Positions 33,836-44,459 of a stretch of 64,000 nucleotides of DNA are shown one piece after another; the first letter of the stretch is position 1, and each line of letters starts with the position of its first letter. Origin of the DNA: Acanthosepion lycidas. Taxonomy: Eukaryota; Mollusca; Cephalopoda; Sepiida; Sepiidae. Made by a program: the position numbers and the translations under genes. The stretch is taken from positions 32,495,613-32,559,612 of the forward strand of contig OZ010580.1 in the NCBI GenBank assembly GCA_963932145.1. The letters are read 5' to 3'. Below the pieces are notes generated by a model. It saw nothing but the letters and a program-made list of their open reading frames with translations. It was not told the DNA's origin and ran no database searches.

Positions 33836-34276
33836 AGTTGTAACAAAAGATAAAGCTTCAGTGAGTACAATCAATCATGACAAGCAGCAACAGCACTCAT
33901 CAGCAGACAGGTTATGATTAAAGCACTAAGTTCTCTACACAGAATTGTGCTATGGGACAAGAGCCTAGTGGATTAAAGCACTGGTTCATGATGTTGGTGA
34001 TATAGTAATAGTGAATTTAATCCCTAGGTCAGACAGTGTGCACAGTGTATTCAGTAGAAACAAAGCAATCAATATCTGAGCAGTACTAAAAAATAAGAAC
34101 TAGATGAGATATCCTTAGACATGAATAATGGAAAGAAAACAATCTACCCTCATAAGTTAAAAAAAGGGTTCAGTTCAAAATTCATGAAAATGAAAAGCAA
34201 GTGAAATTTTAATGACATTCAAGTTAAAATTCATTTTTTATAAACAATGTTATTTCAATTCATATGACAAGAAGCA
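33836..34276. other. Unassigned DNA
   Basis: No coding or repeat signal recognised. Confidence 0.4.
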
Positions 34277-34972
34277 TCATACTTATTATAAAACCCAGGT
34301 TGTGTGTGTATGTGTGTCTGTTCGTTTATATATTGGATCGGATTTCCTACATTTTTCAACCGATTTCAACAAAACTTCACAGGACTATGTAAAGTTACCT
34401 TGCGGTGGTTCTGACAGCACCAAAAATTGGAAAAACACAATTGTTTTTGCACAAAATCAATTTTAAAACACAATTAAGAGGCATCACTGTCGCCAGAATG
34501 AAAGGGGGACAACTCATATCGAGTTATACTTATTATAAAACCCAGGTTGTTTGTGTGTGTGTGTGTGTGTGTGTGTTCATTTATATATGGGATCGGATTT
34601 CCTACATTTTTCAACCGATTTCTACAAAACTTCACTTTTTTTTGGCAGGTAGTGTTTCTTATTGTCTTGCACACTTTTTTCTTTATTTTTACATTCAGAA
34701 TGCTTTAAAAATTCCATTTACAAGATAATTGTTTATAATAAAATTCTATTCAATCGGTAGACTCATAACGATTGAAAACAATGTTTTTGTTTGAGTTTGG
34801 GTTTGACCAATTCATAAAAAAAACAACAAAAAAAAAACTAATTAAGACATGCATGTCCATCAACCTTAAAAAATAATCTTTGTAAATTTTATTTTTCAGT
34901 CTTTATGATGGTCGATACTTGATCTATCTCTTACTGTTACATCCCCGGGCAATGCCGGGCTCTACTGCTAGT
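34277..34972 (+). mobile_element. Non-autonomous Helitron with duplicated 5' end
   Basis: Begins A|TCATACTTATTATAAAACCC, then CCAGGTT and a TG repeat. It ends with the hairpin CCCGGGCAATGCCGGG followed 9 bases later by CTAGT with T as the next base, which fits Helitron 3' ends and A/T insertion. The 5' module (to GATTTCAACAAAACTTCAC) occurs again from 34524 with only small differences, so the element has two heads and one tail. No Rep/helicase sequence is present. Confidence 0.75.
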
Positions 34973-35146
34973 TATTAATATTCACTGATACCATGGCAGG
35001 TAGCAATAACAGCAATGAATAATAATGATAATAATAAAAAATGTAGTCTTTTTTTTATATAAGAAAAAATTAAAGTATTTAATCACTCTTAGAGATGTAA
35101 CAATGAAACCTTTGATTTTCTAGAACTTATTATATTCAGAATTAGA
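34973..35146. other. Spacer between Helitron and mariner
   Basis: Short AT-rich spacer, no feature. Confidence 0.4.
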
Positions 35147-36268
35147 TACAAGAGGACGTTGAAAAGTTTCTGGCTCCACCCACTTCCCCAAAAACTGAGC
35201 ATTATTTTGTCACTATCTTGAAAGAGTTTTCCTTTATATTTTAAATTGTCACTTAGCAGGATCCCTGCATTTTGCTTTGTTTCAAATAACTGGTTGACCA
35301 ATGTCAAGAGAAAGAGGAAGTTTATGTTGAAAATTCATTAAATTTCTTTTCCTGCTGGAGAAAAATCCATGAGTATGTCATGCAAATATTGGGTGACAAG
35401 TGCCAGACACACTTAACTGTGAAGTAGTAATGTGCCAATTTCTAGCATGAAGATTTTGAGACTGAAGATACAGTACAGTCTGGAAGGTATTTAATGATGT
35501 CAACTCACAATGATGTGAAATTGTTGATCATGTCCAGAGCATAATTTTGGCCAATCGACCAATCACAGTCAAAAGAATTACTGGGACACTAGAGACATTC
35601 ACAGAATACATTGGGTTTAAAATTCATGTGTAGTTGGATATGGAGAAGCTGTTAAGTGAAATGAGTGCCAAATGTTTGAATGCTAACTGAAAACACTATC
35701 AGATGAACACCTTGATTTTGCAGCATTTCTAGTGATCATTTTTTGAACAAATTATCACTGTTGATGCAACATGGTTACACAACTATGATTCAGAGACCAG
35801 AGTCATAATGGAGAAAGGGAAACTATTTCAGTGATTGACTTATCTTCAAAATGGCCAGACAGTTAATAAAGACCAGTACTCTAACTTGCTATGCTAATTA
35901 AAGGAGGCGCTGAAAGAAAAATGGTAAAGGAAACTGCAGAAAGGTCTTCTCTTTTTACAGTACAATGCACCTGCTTACAGGACTAGGAAAATAATGGATG
36001 TCTTTGAGAATTTGGAGCTTGACCAACCTGCTCATTATTATTTCCTGTTTCCAAGCTTTAAAAGGTTTTTGAAAGAGAGGATGCAAAAGAGTACTATTTC
36101 AGTGACCAAATATCATAATGTTTTGGAAGGGTTAAAGACACTCAAGAAACAATGTGCCAAATGTGTTGAATTATAAGGAGAAAATATGGAGAGGCATGTA
36201 CATTTCATGGCTCCATGTTAGGCTGTGAACTTGTTTGGACAGAATACTTTTCGGCACCCCCTCAAACA
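35147..36268 (+). mobile_element. Mariner element, DD34D type, dead
   Basis: The ends resemble GAGGNNGTTGAAAAGTTTCTGG (left) and the complement of AATACTTTTCGGCACCCCCTC (right). The transposase is broken but readable: FEDEDTVQSGRYL, TVDATWLHNYDSETR (first catalytic Asp region, DETW changed to DATW), then LLFLQYNAPAYRT, where the family has HDNAPAH, so the second catalytic Asp is lost. The last 60 codons (35994-36176) are open: FPSFKRFLKERM, GLKTLKKQCAKCVEL. Size fits a full-length mariner (about 1.1-1.3 kb). Confidence 0.8.
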
Positions 36269-36808
36269 AGATGCTTTTAATCTTAACTTAATACTGAATG
36301 TTGACTTATGTTTTCCCCATATACTGTGAGTAAGTAAGTGATAACATTGTATGCTGGGTGATACTTGTCATAATTCAATTCCTAATCAACATTGATAAGA
36401 AGCTGTGGATGTTAATCAACAACTGTTTTGCAAACAAAGCTCAGGATAAATAAGTGACATGGGATTATTCTTATAACAGATAAAAATTTGACTGCTAGGG
36501 GCAGAAACAGGAGCTGCCACAGATGCTAAAAGAATATAGAAACAGAAGCAATTTTTCTTATTCTTACACCTCACCCTGATACCGTTAGATACATTGTAAT
36601 TCTGAACATGTCTTTCAAAAAATCTCTCCTAGCATTTATTTTACACAAATATTTAATTTTTAATATTTCCTTCCTTGTCAATGTACTTGATCCTTCACTG
36701 ATAATGTAGGTTAAACATTATACAGTGAAAAATTTATGTCCAAATTCAATTAAAAATTGTGTTTTGTTACAGATTTATTAACCCATCTTTATGTATACAT
36801 TCATAAAT

Positions 36809-36867
<59 letters not shown>

Positions 36868-37165
36868 TATATTGTCATCCAAAGACAGACTGTTTTGCTG
36901 TATCACAGCTCATCAATGTGGTTAACCATATGGTTGCTTCTAGCTAGGATCAAAACTCAGCTGAAGTGGTGTTAGTCAGAGATTCTACCCCTAAGCCATT
37001 AGCGCACGACAAGGATGAAGGTGAATTTAAGTGTATTTCTTTTTAGATAAACACACAGCAACTGAGAGAACTTGATTCTCTCTATATATATGACGGAGTG
37101 CTAAAAAATTACTTATGTACACATTCATAAATACACACACGTACACACACACACACACATATATA
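36269..37165. other. Unassigned, with microsatellites
   Basis: (CA)n(TA)n at 36808-36872 and (CA)n(TA)n at 37130-37172. The rest shows no gene. Confidence 0.5.
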
Positions 37166-37169
37166 TATA

Positions 37170-37262
37170 TATGAAGGAATGCTAAAAAATTATTAAAAAA
37201 AGACAAAGTTTATTAAGAGCTACAAAGAACAGAAAATTGTGGAGAGCCATGTCTTGAAGTGG
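37170..37262 (+). pseudogene. RTE-like LINE 3' end only (family B)
   Basis: Matches the last 90 bp of the family: AAAGACAAAGTTTATTAAGA, GCTACAAAG and TTGTGGAGAGCCATG. Extremely truncated insertion. Confidence 0.65.
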
Positions 37263-37421
37263 CACAACACAAAGAAAGAAAGAAGCTGAAATTGTTTTTG
37301 CACTAATTATTATAAGATTCTTTAAAAAATAATTTGAAAGAAAATTTAATTTCTTTAAATTTCAAGGAACTGGCTTTTCAATTATTGTTTATTGATCCAC
37401 TAATAAATTTAAAAAAATTTT

Positions 37422-37560
37422 TACAAGGTCTGTCCAGAAAGTATCCAACTAATTTGAATATCTCAAGAACCCGTTGTGTGGTACTGATACAATCCAGTAA
37501 CCAATTAGAAGTAATCTTAATACACATGTGTAAGCAGAAGCTCTCTACTGCAATACCAAC
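37422..37560. repeat. Transposon end with TACAAGGTCTGTCC terminus
   Basis: Starts TACAAGGTCTGTCCAGAAAG, the same end as the mariner remnant at 58232 (TACAAGGTCTGTCCAAAAAG). No opposite end or transposase seen. Confidence 0.55.
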
Positions 37561-37836
37561 AAGTGAATTCGTGTAATATATGGTCATTGTATACCCAATT
37601 GATGTAGGTTTTACTTTATTTAATTTTATTTTTTTTTTGTCAAACATCACTCAGCTTAGATTTCATTCTCAGTTATTTTTAGCATTCATTGCTGAAAGAC
37701 AGAATTTCAGACATTGAATGAGATTAAGAGGCAATTATGGTGATCCTGGAAGAGGACTTTTCAGACTCTTGAAAAGTGATAGAGATGGTAAGAAACAGTG
37801 TGTTCTTTAACAATAAATGATAAAATATGCCGAAAA

Positions 37837-37837
<1 letters not shown>

Positions 37838-37867
<30 letters not shown>

Positions 37868-37868
37868 C
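37838..37868. repeat. (TA)n microsatellite
   Basis: Short pure TA run. Confidence 0.9.
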
Positions 37869-37928
37869 ATTAAGAAATGGACAAAGTCTGACAATTTATT
37901 TATTAAAGACATTTTTTATGTTTAACAT

Positions 37929-38312
37929 TCTTTTTATAGATACAAGTATTTAAGTAAATGCTCTGTTTATAACAAACAGTATTAAATAACATTTACCGGC
38001 CTGAATGTTCGAGAAATTTTCATAGAAAATATTCGTCCTTTGACAGGATTTGAACCTGCATCCTATACGGAACCGCCATTTAGCCGGGCGTGCCTAACTG
38101 ATTCGGCCACAAAGGAGCGTTCGGTTGGCAAGGTCGAATTTACTGCTTATAAACTTCAATCTTCCATGAATCTCGTACATTCATAACTGCTCATGGCGTA
38201 TCAAATGTAAACAAATGACGTCACACATTAAGAAATTCAGGCCGGTAAATGTTATTTAATACTGTTTATTATAAACAGAGCATTTACTTAAATACTTGTA
38301 TCTATAAAAAGA
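37929..38312. mobile_element. Complete tRNA-core inverted-repeat element
   Basis: 384 bp with 78-bp terminal inverted repeats (37929-38006 and 38235-38312) that differ at a single base. The ends read TCTTTTTATAGATACAAG and its complement. Between them lies a tRNA-like sequence on the minus strand (38036-38116) and about 115 bp of other unique sequence. No target duplication is evident. The same arrangement is at 1-194. TIR length and symmetry are those of a MITE; the internal Pol III-type core is not usual for MITEs. Confidence 0.85.
38036..38116 (-). ncRNA. tRNA-like cloverleaf core (class II, Ser-like)
   Basis: Acceptor TCCTTTG with CAAAGGA (7/7), D arm TGGCCGAATCAGTTAGGC with the A box, anticodon stem CGCC/GGCG around a GGCTAAA loop, long variable arm TCC-GTATA-GGA, and T arm GCAGG-TTCAAAT-CCTGT with the B box. 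It resembles Ser(GCU)-type tRNA, but U33 is G and the loop is shifted. TTTT follows nine bases after the acceptor end (38026-38029 as AAAA on the plus strand), a good Pol III stop. A relic or transcribed SINE-like core; not a decoding tRNA as it stands. Confidence 0.65.
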
Positions 38313-38399
38313 TTTTTTTAACCCATTTTCTCGATATTTTGGACCATTTTCTGGGTTTCTAGTACATATTTAAATGTAAATTGTCCAATATCTGACTAC

Positions 38400-38745
38400 T
38401 TTTGTAAGGTGTCTTTCACTATCCCAATGAGCCTTTGGATTTCGGTGTTACATTTTCTGACCTCTCTTTAAAACATTTCTTAGATATTTAAATTTTTGTA
38501 TTTGCTTAATTCTAGCATCTCCAATTTGTAATCCACATGTTGTGCTGATCCTTTTTGCTGACAACGATACATTCTGTCTTCTTACAACTGATGCTTAGTC
38601 CTTTCTTCTTGCTTTCCTTTACTATCTTCTGTAGGAATTCTTGTGGTTATCGTTCTACTCTGCTATCAACACTGTCATCTGCATATCTTATGTTGTTAAG
38701 ATTGTGGCTGCCAATAAATAATCCTCTCAGAATTTACATTGACAA
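38400..38745 (-). pseudogene. RTE-like LINE middle fragment (family B)
   Basis: Plus-strand text TTCTGTCTTCTTACAACTGA (minus: the KTECMV-type segment after the YADD motif) and GCTATCAACACTGTCATCTG (the YADD-motif region). Flanking parts of the LINE are missing on both sides. Confidence 0.65.
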
Positions 38746-39729
38746 GATAAAAGATTCAACTGCAAAAATTACATAAATTACAGTGGCAATACAAAATAAC
38801 TATAGACAAAATGTATACTCAAGTCATGTCACATTGCAGTGACTCGTGACATATAAACAATGCAGACACAGATACAGAAAAGGAGATACAATTGGCTTGT
38901 ATGAAAGCATATTAGAGCAAAGAAAGATTTGATTTTAAATGCTTTATCAGAAACTGAAATAGGTTTGGAATGTAAGTGAAAATACAAAAATATTAAATAT
39001 CAGTAAAAGATAAAACCACTTGTTCATAAAGACAAAAGGAATTGAAAATTGTTATCTATAGAAATACAGCCATAATTATATCAGCTATCAAACGTTTATG
39101 AAAGTATACACTTAAAAGGACAACAGGAATAGCAATGTATATCAAGTTATTAACACAACAAGCATATGTATATCAGTTCATGGAATTATATCTGAAAATT
39201 TTTTGCAGGTGCAGCAAATTTCTCAGTAACAGTTCATGAGTCATGAAACACTTTTATGAAAAAGAAAGAAAAATTAAAAAAAAAGGAATAAGTTATGCCT
39301 AGTAAATAAAGATTATTGAACAGGATTCACATTGATAAGCTTTGCAGACCTAAAAATGTTTTTTTTGTTTTCGTTTTTAAAAATGAGTGCATTGACAAAA
39401 TTGACAGGAAAAAAATATAAAGAATAAAAAAGAAAAAAAAGTTTTAAAAATAGTAAAGAGAAATGAAAGGGAGATAAAAACTGCAAATTTTACCCCCAAA
39501 AATGTTACTCATTTTTTTTACTAATTTTGATCAATCATTTTAAGTAGATTATTAAAAAAGGATTAACTTGTCACTGAGATCTTTTCAAATTTATTACTAA
39601 ATAATTAAATTTAGATTTTTCAGGTAGATTATTTTTTTTCTAATTAATCACAGAAATGACTGCAAATTTTTTTGTCCAATTTTTATGTCCACTCGCTTGT
39701 CAGTTATTATAATTCTGCTTGTTTTTATG
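38746..39729. other. AT-rich DNA, nothing assigned
   Basis: 38740-39150 keeps a faint resemblance to tandem LINE-B text on the plus strand (GAAATACAGCC, AAAAGGACAACAGGAATAGC) but not enough to call. The rest is A-rich. Confidence 0.35.
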
Positions 39730-40310
39730 TATGACTGTTATGCCTTTCTAGAGTGTAGTATCTGTCCAATCCCTCACACTTTCTGTTCAAGAATTATTCT
39801 TCTTCTATGTTCTGTATCTCTCTAAAACATTGGAGTTCATGGCTCTCCACAATTTCCTGTCCTTTGTAACTCTTTAGTTATTTCTCTTAAACCATTTTCT
39901 GTCATCCATTTATTCAAGTTTGCTAGGTAGGTTAGTTACATTTATACAAGCTCACTTGGAAGGTCGTGAATTGTTTTCCTTTCTCTCACTTACATCTTCA
40001 ATCTATCCAGTGAGTATTAAATTTTCCAAGCCCGGTTTCCTCATTATATGCTCTAAAAAGTTCATCACTTTCTGATGTTAAGTATGTGTCCTTTTTGTTT
40101 CCATTTTCTCTAAAACTTTATCTTTGCTCACATGTTTGGTCCATGGTATTCTCAGCATCTTTCTGTAGAACCACATCTGTTGATTTAATTCTCTTCCTCA
40201 TACATGATGAAATTTTCTCACATAGAGGAAGACTGATATTACATAACAGTTCAGTACTCTTTTCTTTCTTTCTAACAAAATTTTTGCTTAGCTTTTGGAG
40301 AAATGAAGGG
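39730..40310 (-). pseudogene. RTE-like LINE 3' part (family B)
   Basis: Ends with the family terminus around TCATGGCTCTCCACAATTTC and extends upstream past CTTTCTGTAGAACCACATC (minus: the EMWFYRKML segment) to about 40310. Many stops. Confidence 0.75.
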
Positions 40311-40409
40311 AAAAATAAGGTACAAGGCAAAATTTGATAAAAGAGACAATCTATGAGATAATGAATAGTCTAGTCTTAAAAACTTATGGAATTTTCACAG
40401 TTGTAGCTT

Positions 40410-40410
<1 letters not shown>

Positions 40411-40480
<70 letters not shown>

Positions 40481-40486
40481 AGTGTG
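40411..40486. repeat. (CA)n(TA)n(TG)n palindromic microsatellite
   Basis: CA repeats, a central TA run of about 40 bp, then TG repeats, so the tract is its own reverse complement. Confidence 0.95.
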
Positions 40487-40524
40487 CGCGCATACATAAG
40501 CAAATAATAATTAAATAGCCAGCG

Positions 40525-40630
40525 TTTCTACATACGGATTCCACAACCCAGTTTCATCGTCTGGTGGAAATTTCCACTTGAAAATTGTGAACTAAATGAA
40601 AATGAGGGTTGTGGAATTGATATGTAGAAA
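40525..40630. repeat. Foldback element D
   Basis: TTTCTACATACGGATTCCAC with AACCCAGTTTCAT at the left pairs with ATGAAAATGAGGGTTGTGGA and ATATGTAGAAA at the right. Loop of about 40 bp with an internal AAATTTCC. Confidence 0.7.
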
Positions 40631-40635
40631 TATAT

Positions 40636-40800
40636 AGTAGCTTGGAATGAGAAATCAGAGAGCTGAGTTCAAATTCTAGTGCAAAATCCCCTTGGGAAAG
40701 GTATGAATCCATCTCCTCTCCTCAGCTATGGGTTAAATATTAAAACTTGTATCTGCAAAATTATTCATACACAAAGAAAAACAATTATTCTTACAACACA
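40636..40800 (+). repeat. tRNA-headed SINE, 5'-truncated
   Basis: Begins GTAGCTTGGAATGAGAAATC, with the B-box-like GAGTTCAAATTCTAG, CTTGGGAAAGGTATGAATCC, and the tail ending CAATTATTCTTA. The nearest relative is 1735-1981. It directly follows foldback D. Confidence 0.7.
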
Positions 40801-40880
40801 AAATATAATTAAGATTTCAACAAAGTGTTGATAATTTTAAAAAAACGAAAAAAACAAATCAATTATATATATATATATAT

Positions 40881-41067
40881 GTGAACATTGAAGTCAACAC
40901 TCAGGGGCGACAGGCTGTTTCATGCTAGATGCAATCGTCAGGCTGCAGTTGTGTCTAGCATGAAACAGCCTGTCGCCTCCGAGTATTGACTTCAATGTTC
41001 ACTTTTATATTTACATGCACGATCTCTGATATTGAGCACTTTATCCCATAAATATAGCACACATTAA

Positions 41068-41068
<1 letters not shown>
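40881..41068. repeat. Foldback element B, copy 1
   Basis: 40881-41002 is a near-perfect palindrome from GTGAACATTGAAGTCAACAC to GTTGACTTCAATGTTCAC-like ends, with arms of about 55 bp including GACAGGCTGTTTCATGCTAG. A unique 65-bp tail follows (TTACATGCACGATCTCTGAT, TTGAGCACTTTATCC). The same palindrome plus tail lies at 48945-49138 in inverse order. Confidence 0.85.

Positions 41069-41069
<1 letters not shown>

Positions 41070-41117
<48 letters not shown>
41070..41117. repeat. (TA)n microsatellite
   Basis: Pure TA run at the end of the foldback tail. Confidence 0.95.
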
Positions 41118-41149
41118 ATAAAGCAAAATTACTGTTTGCTGATAGAATG

Positions 41150-41705
41150 AAACAATGTAGTGCATCTGGTAAGTTTGGTTCTAAAGATTATTGGCGGCTG
41201 TGCAAGAGTGTGCAAGAGTGTGCTGAACAACAACAAATCGTCAATTCTTCCTCTATTCAATCAAGTTGAAGTTCTAGCATCCACCAATGGCCATTTAGTG
41301 AAAAGTGTGGCAGGGTTGGTTTGATGGGTTAGGGAGATGGAGGTGTGGGGGTGCAAGCAAAAACAAGCTCTTGCTAATAATGGCAAAGCTCAAGCTGTGC
41401 CTCTAGATATCTCCAAGGCATTTGACAGGGTTTATTATGAGGCCTTCTACTTAAGCTTCAGGTATACAGTATTCCAGGATGATTATTTGATTTAATCTAA
41501 TCATTTCTATGAAATAATGAAATAAAGGTTGTCCTGAATGGATTCTCTTCCAGTTCCTTTCATATGAATACTGGTGTTCCTCAAGGCTCTAACCAGGGTC
41601 TGAAACCGTTACTTATATCCATCAATGATCTTCCTGATGTCATCAGTTCTCAAGTAGGTATCTACGCAGACAACACTACCATTTACTCCTGTCTCAATAG
41701 CAAGC
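41150..41705 (+). pseudogene. Jockey/CR1-type LINE reverse transcriptase (family A), deleted
   Basis: Starts in the linker (GKFGSKDYWRLCKSV), jumps over most of the fingers, and continues with AQAVPLDISKAFDRV-like text (A motif), then MNTGVPQGS (B motif), INDLPDVISSQVGIYADNTTIYSCL, in which the catalytic YADD has become YADN. Frameshifts lie between blocks. It changes abruptly into family B near 41705. Confidence 0.8.
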
Positions 41706-42465
41706 ACGGAAAAGAAATTACAAAATCTCCTACAGAATGTAGCGACGGAGAGTGAGAAGAAAGGACTAAGCATAAACTACAAGAAGACAGAATGCATGGT
41801 CATCAGAAAGAGGATGAGCCCAAAATACAATTTGAAGGTCAGAAACATTAGAATCAAGAAGATGCGGAAGTTTAAATATCTGGGAAGTGTCTTGACAGAG
41901 GATGGTAAGTGCAACACTGAGATCCATAAACGTATTGGGATGGTCAAGGACACATTCCAAAAGCTGGGCAGAGTACTGCAAGACAGGTTTTGTTTGGTAA
42001 CAAAGAAAAGAATACTGAGCTGTTACATGACATCTGTCCTTCTTTATGGCAGTGAATGTTGGACCATTTCCTCAAAGATGAAGAAGAGACATGAGGCAAC
42101 AGAGATGTGGTTCTGAGAAAGATGTTAAGGATATCATGGATCAAGCGTGTGAGCAACAATGAGGTCTTAGAGAGGTTGCAAACAAGGACTAGGCTTATAC
42201 TTAATATCAGGAAGAGACAGCTGAAGTTTCTGGGATGCATAATGAGGAAGGAGGGCCTAGAGAATCTGATGCTCATGGGTCAAATAGAGGGAAAGAAAGA
42301 CAAGGGAAAACAACATGGGGCATACCTAGTGGACTTAAGTAAGTGGATGACAGAACATGATCTGGGGGAGGAAGCAGAGAGAAGGAACTTGTTGAGCTGC
42401 TAGGGATAGAGGTAGATGGAGAGGCATGATCGCCTACGTCCCGAAAGTACATGGCACATAAAAAG
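41706..42465 (+). pseudogene. RTE-like LINE C-terminal part (family B), best copy
   Basis: Two nearly continuous frames. 41796-42116: MVIRKRMSPKYNLKVRNIRI, KMRKFKYLGSVLTEDGKCNT, LLYGSECWTISSKMKKRHEA. After one stop, 42107-42403: RKMLRISWIKRVSNNEVLER, RQLKFLGCIMRKEGLENLML, LSKWMTEHDLGEEAERRNLL. The 3' end AAAGTACATGGCAC follows near 42450. This is the youngest-looking family-B piece in the window. Confidence 0.85.
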
Positions 42466-42793
42466 AAAAACTCTAGAGTTTTGTAGACAAAACCTTTTTG
42501 CAATTTTTCAGTCAACTCACAAAGAGTTATTAGCCTTGTTTGGCAATTTTTTCATTTTCGTTATATATATATATATATGATTGATTGATTTGTTTTCTTT
42601 TTTAAAGAATCAACACTATGTTGAAAGCTTAATCATATTTTGCATTATAAGATTTTTCTTCTTTGTGAATAAATATGGCAATTTTATTATTTTTGTATAG
42701 TTAAAAAATAATTTATGCACTTTTTGTTCACTTGTCTCCTACTATCTCACTATACTTTTCCTTTTTTTTTTTCTATCTTTCAACTCAAAGATA
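42466..42793. other. Unassigned AT-rich DNA
   Basis: Short TA run at 42563-42580; nothing else assigned. Confidence 0.4.
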
Positions 42794-43011
42794 TACAGTA
42801 GTGAGCATAAAGATCAGAACGATGTTAAGAAATAGTCTAAATATGAAATAACTTTTTATTTTAAAGCTTGAAAGAACATTTCAGCAAGGAAAAATAAAAA
42901 AAAAAGTAAATTATATAATTCCAAAATATAAAGCTCAATAAACTTATTTTGATAAAATTATAAGAATAATTATATAACATTCGAAAAAAATAGATGAACA
43001 AAAACATCAGA
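42794..43011. repeat. Tc1 left terminal inverted repeat
   Basis: 218 bp, from the TACAGTAGTGAG terminus to AAAAACATCAGA. Small indels against the right repeat. Confidence 0.88.
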
Positions 43012-43133
43012 TTAAATAAATCCATAAAATTTAATAATTATTTTGCATTATTGAAAATCTTTTAGGGTAAGAATATAAAATCTGGTATTTTACTAAATTA
43101 CACCGACTCTTTACTGACTCTTGCATTGTAAAC

Positions 43134-44159
43134 ATGGCAAAAAGAATCTGTGACATCATTGAAACTTAGAAAACTGATAGTCAAGTTATGTAATGAAGAT
43201 AAACCCTCGATTGGGGATATTTCAAAGACTGTGGAGAAATCTAAGTTTTATTCATAGTATTTTAAGAAAACTTGAGGAAACTGGGTCACGTGAAGCCAAG
43301 AAACCACCTGGCAGGCCTAGAAAAACTACTGCAAGTGAAGACAAATGAATTGGTAATGAATCAAAAAAGGATCAATTTGCAACAGCAACCGCTATCTCTA
43401 AAAGACCTAATGCTAACCTTGGCATTAAAATATCAAGGTACACTATTTCCTGAAGACTTAATGAAATAAATCTGAACACTCGAGTAGCCTCTATGAAGCC
43501 TTACGTTTCTAAAAAGATTCAAATGAGCCGAATGAAATTTGCCACTGAACACATCATATGGACAGAAGAACAGTGGGATTGTGTTCATTTCAGCAATGAG
43601 TCAAAGTTTAACCTGTTTGGTTGTGATGGGAGAAAGTTCGTTCAAAGCAGTCCTAAGGAACAATATTTGCCTCAGTGCACTAAAAGCAGCATTAAGTTTG
43701 GAGGAGGAAGTGTGATGGTGTTTGGCATGATTTCAGCTTCTGGTACGGGACCTCTTGTTAGGCTACACGGTAAAATTAACACAACTGTATACAAAGAGTT
43801 ATTGAAGAAAGATGATGTACCTAATTTGAGAACTGCAATTAATCAACCAGCTGTATTTATGCAAGATAACACGCGATGTCACACAGCGAAGTCTGTTAAA
43901 ACATTTCTTTTTGAGGAAGATTTTACTGTTATGGAGTGGCCTGCTCAAAGCCCAGACATGAATCCTATTGAGAATGTTTGGAAGTTACTAAATGAAAGAG
44001 CTAAGGAAAAGAATCCAATAAATGTCAAAGAACTATGGACTAATTTGAAAGGAGAATGGGAGAAAATATCCGTTAATGAATGCAAGACATTAATTTGCTC
44101 ATGTAGCAAAAAGATGTCAAGCTGTTATTGAAAGTAAAGGTCTACACATCACGTACTAA
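43134..44159 (+). pseudogene. Tc1 transposase, DD34E, inactivated
   Basis: The ATG at 43134 (MAKR) leads after a one-base shift into ESVTSLKLRKLIVKLCNEDK and SIGDISKTVEKS, the helix-turn-helix part. A second break falls near 43255-43290, and FATATAISKRPNANLGIKIS is readable in another frame. From 43493 a 212-codon frame holds the catalytic core. The first Asp is replaced (VHFSNESKF for SDES), the second is kept in FMQDNTRCHTA, and the Glu in SPDMNPIENVW lies 34 residues on. A slip in an A-run near 44110 separates the true C-terminus (QAVIESKGLHITY, stop at 44157). The transposase would cut and paste the element; this one should not. Confidence 0.9.
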
Positions 44160-44227
44160 TGAATTATGAATGTTATTTTCATTTGGATATGATGTAGCCA
44201 TTATAATAGTATAATTTTGTTAATCGT

Positions 44228-44457
44228 TCTGATGTTTTTGATCATCTATTTTTTTTTCGAATGTTATATAATTATTCTTATAACTTTACCAAAATAAGTT
44301 TATTGAGCTTTATATTTTGAAATTATATTATTATATAATTTACCTTTATATCCTTATTTCTCCTTGATAAAATGTTCTATGAAGCTTTAAAATAAAAAGT
44401 TATTTCATATTTAGACCTTTTCTTAACATCATTCTGATCTTTATGCTCATTACTGTA
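44228..44457. repeat. Tc1 right terminal inverted repeat
   Basis: 230 bp, complementary to the left repeat, ending ATTACTGTA before the TA duplication. Confidence 0.88.
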
Positions 44458-44459
44458 TA

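Larger units (their letters stand above)
42794..44457 (+). mobile_element. Tc1-type transposon, full length
   Basis: 1664 bp, flanked by TA on both sides. Ends TACAGTAGTGAGCATAAAGA and the complement of TCTTTATGCTCATTACTGTA. The inverted repeats are long (left 42794-43011, right 44228-44457) and still highly alike. One transposase gene lies between them. Of all the elements in the window this is the only one with both ends and its whole coding region present, though the gene is broken. Confidence 0.92.
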
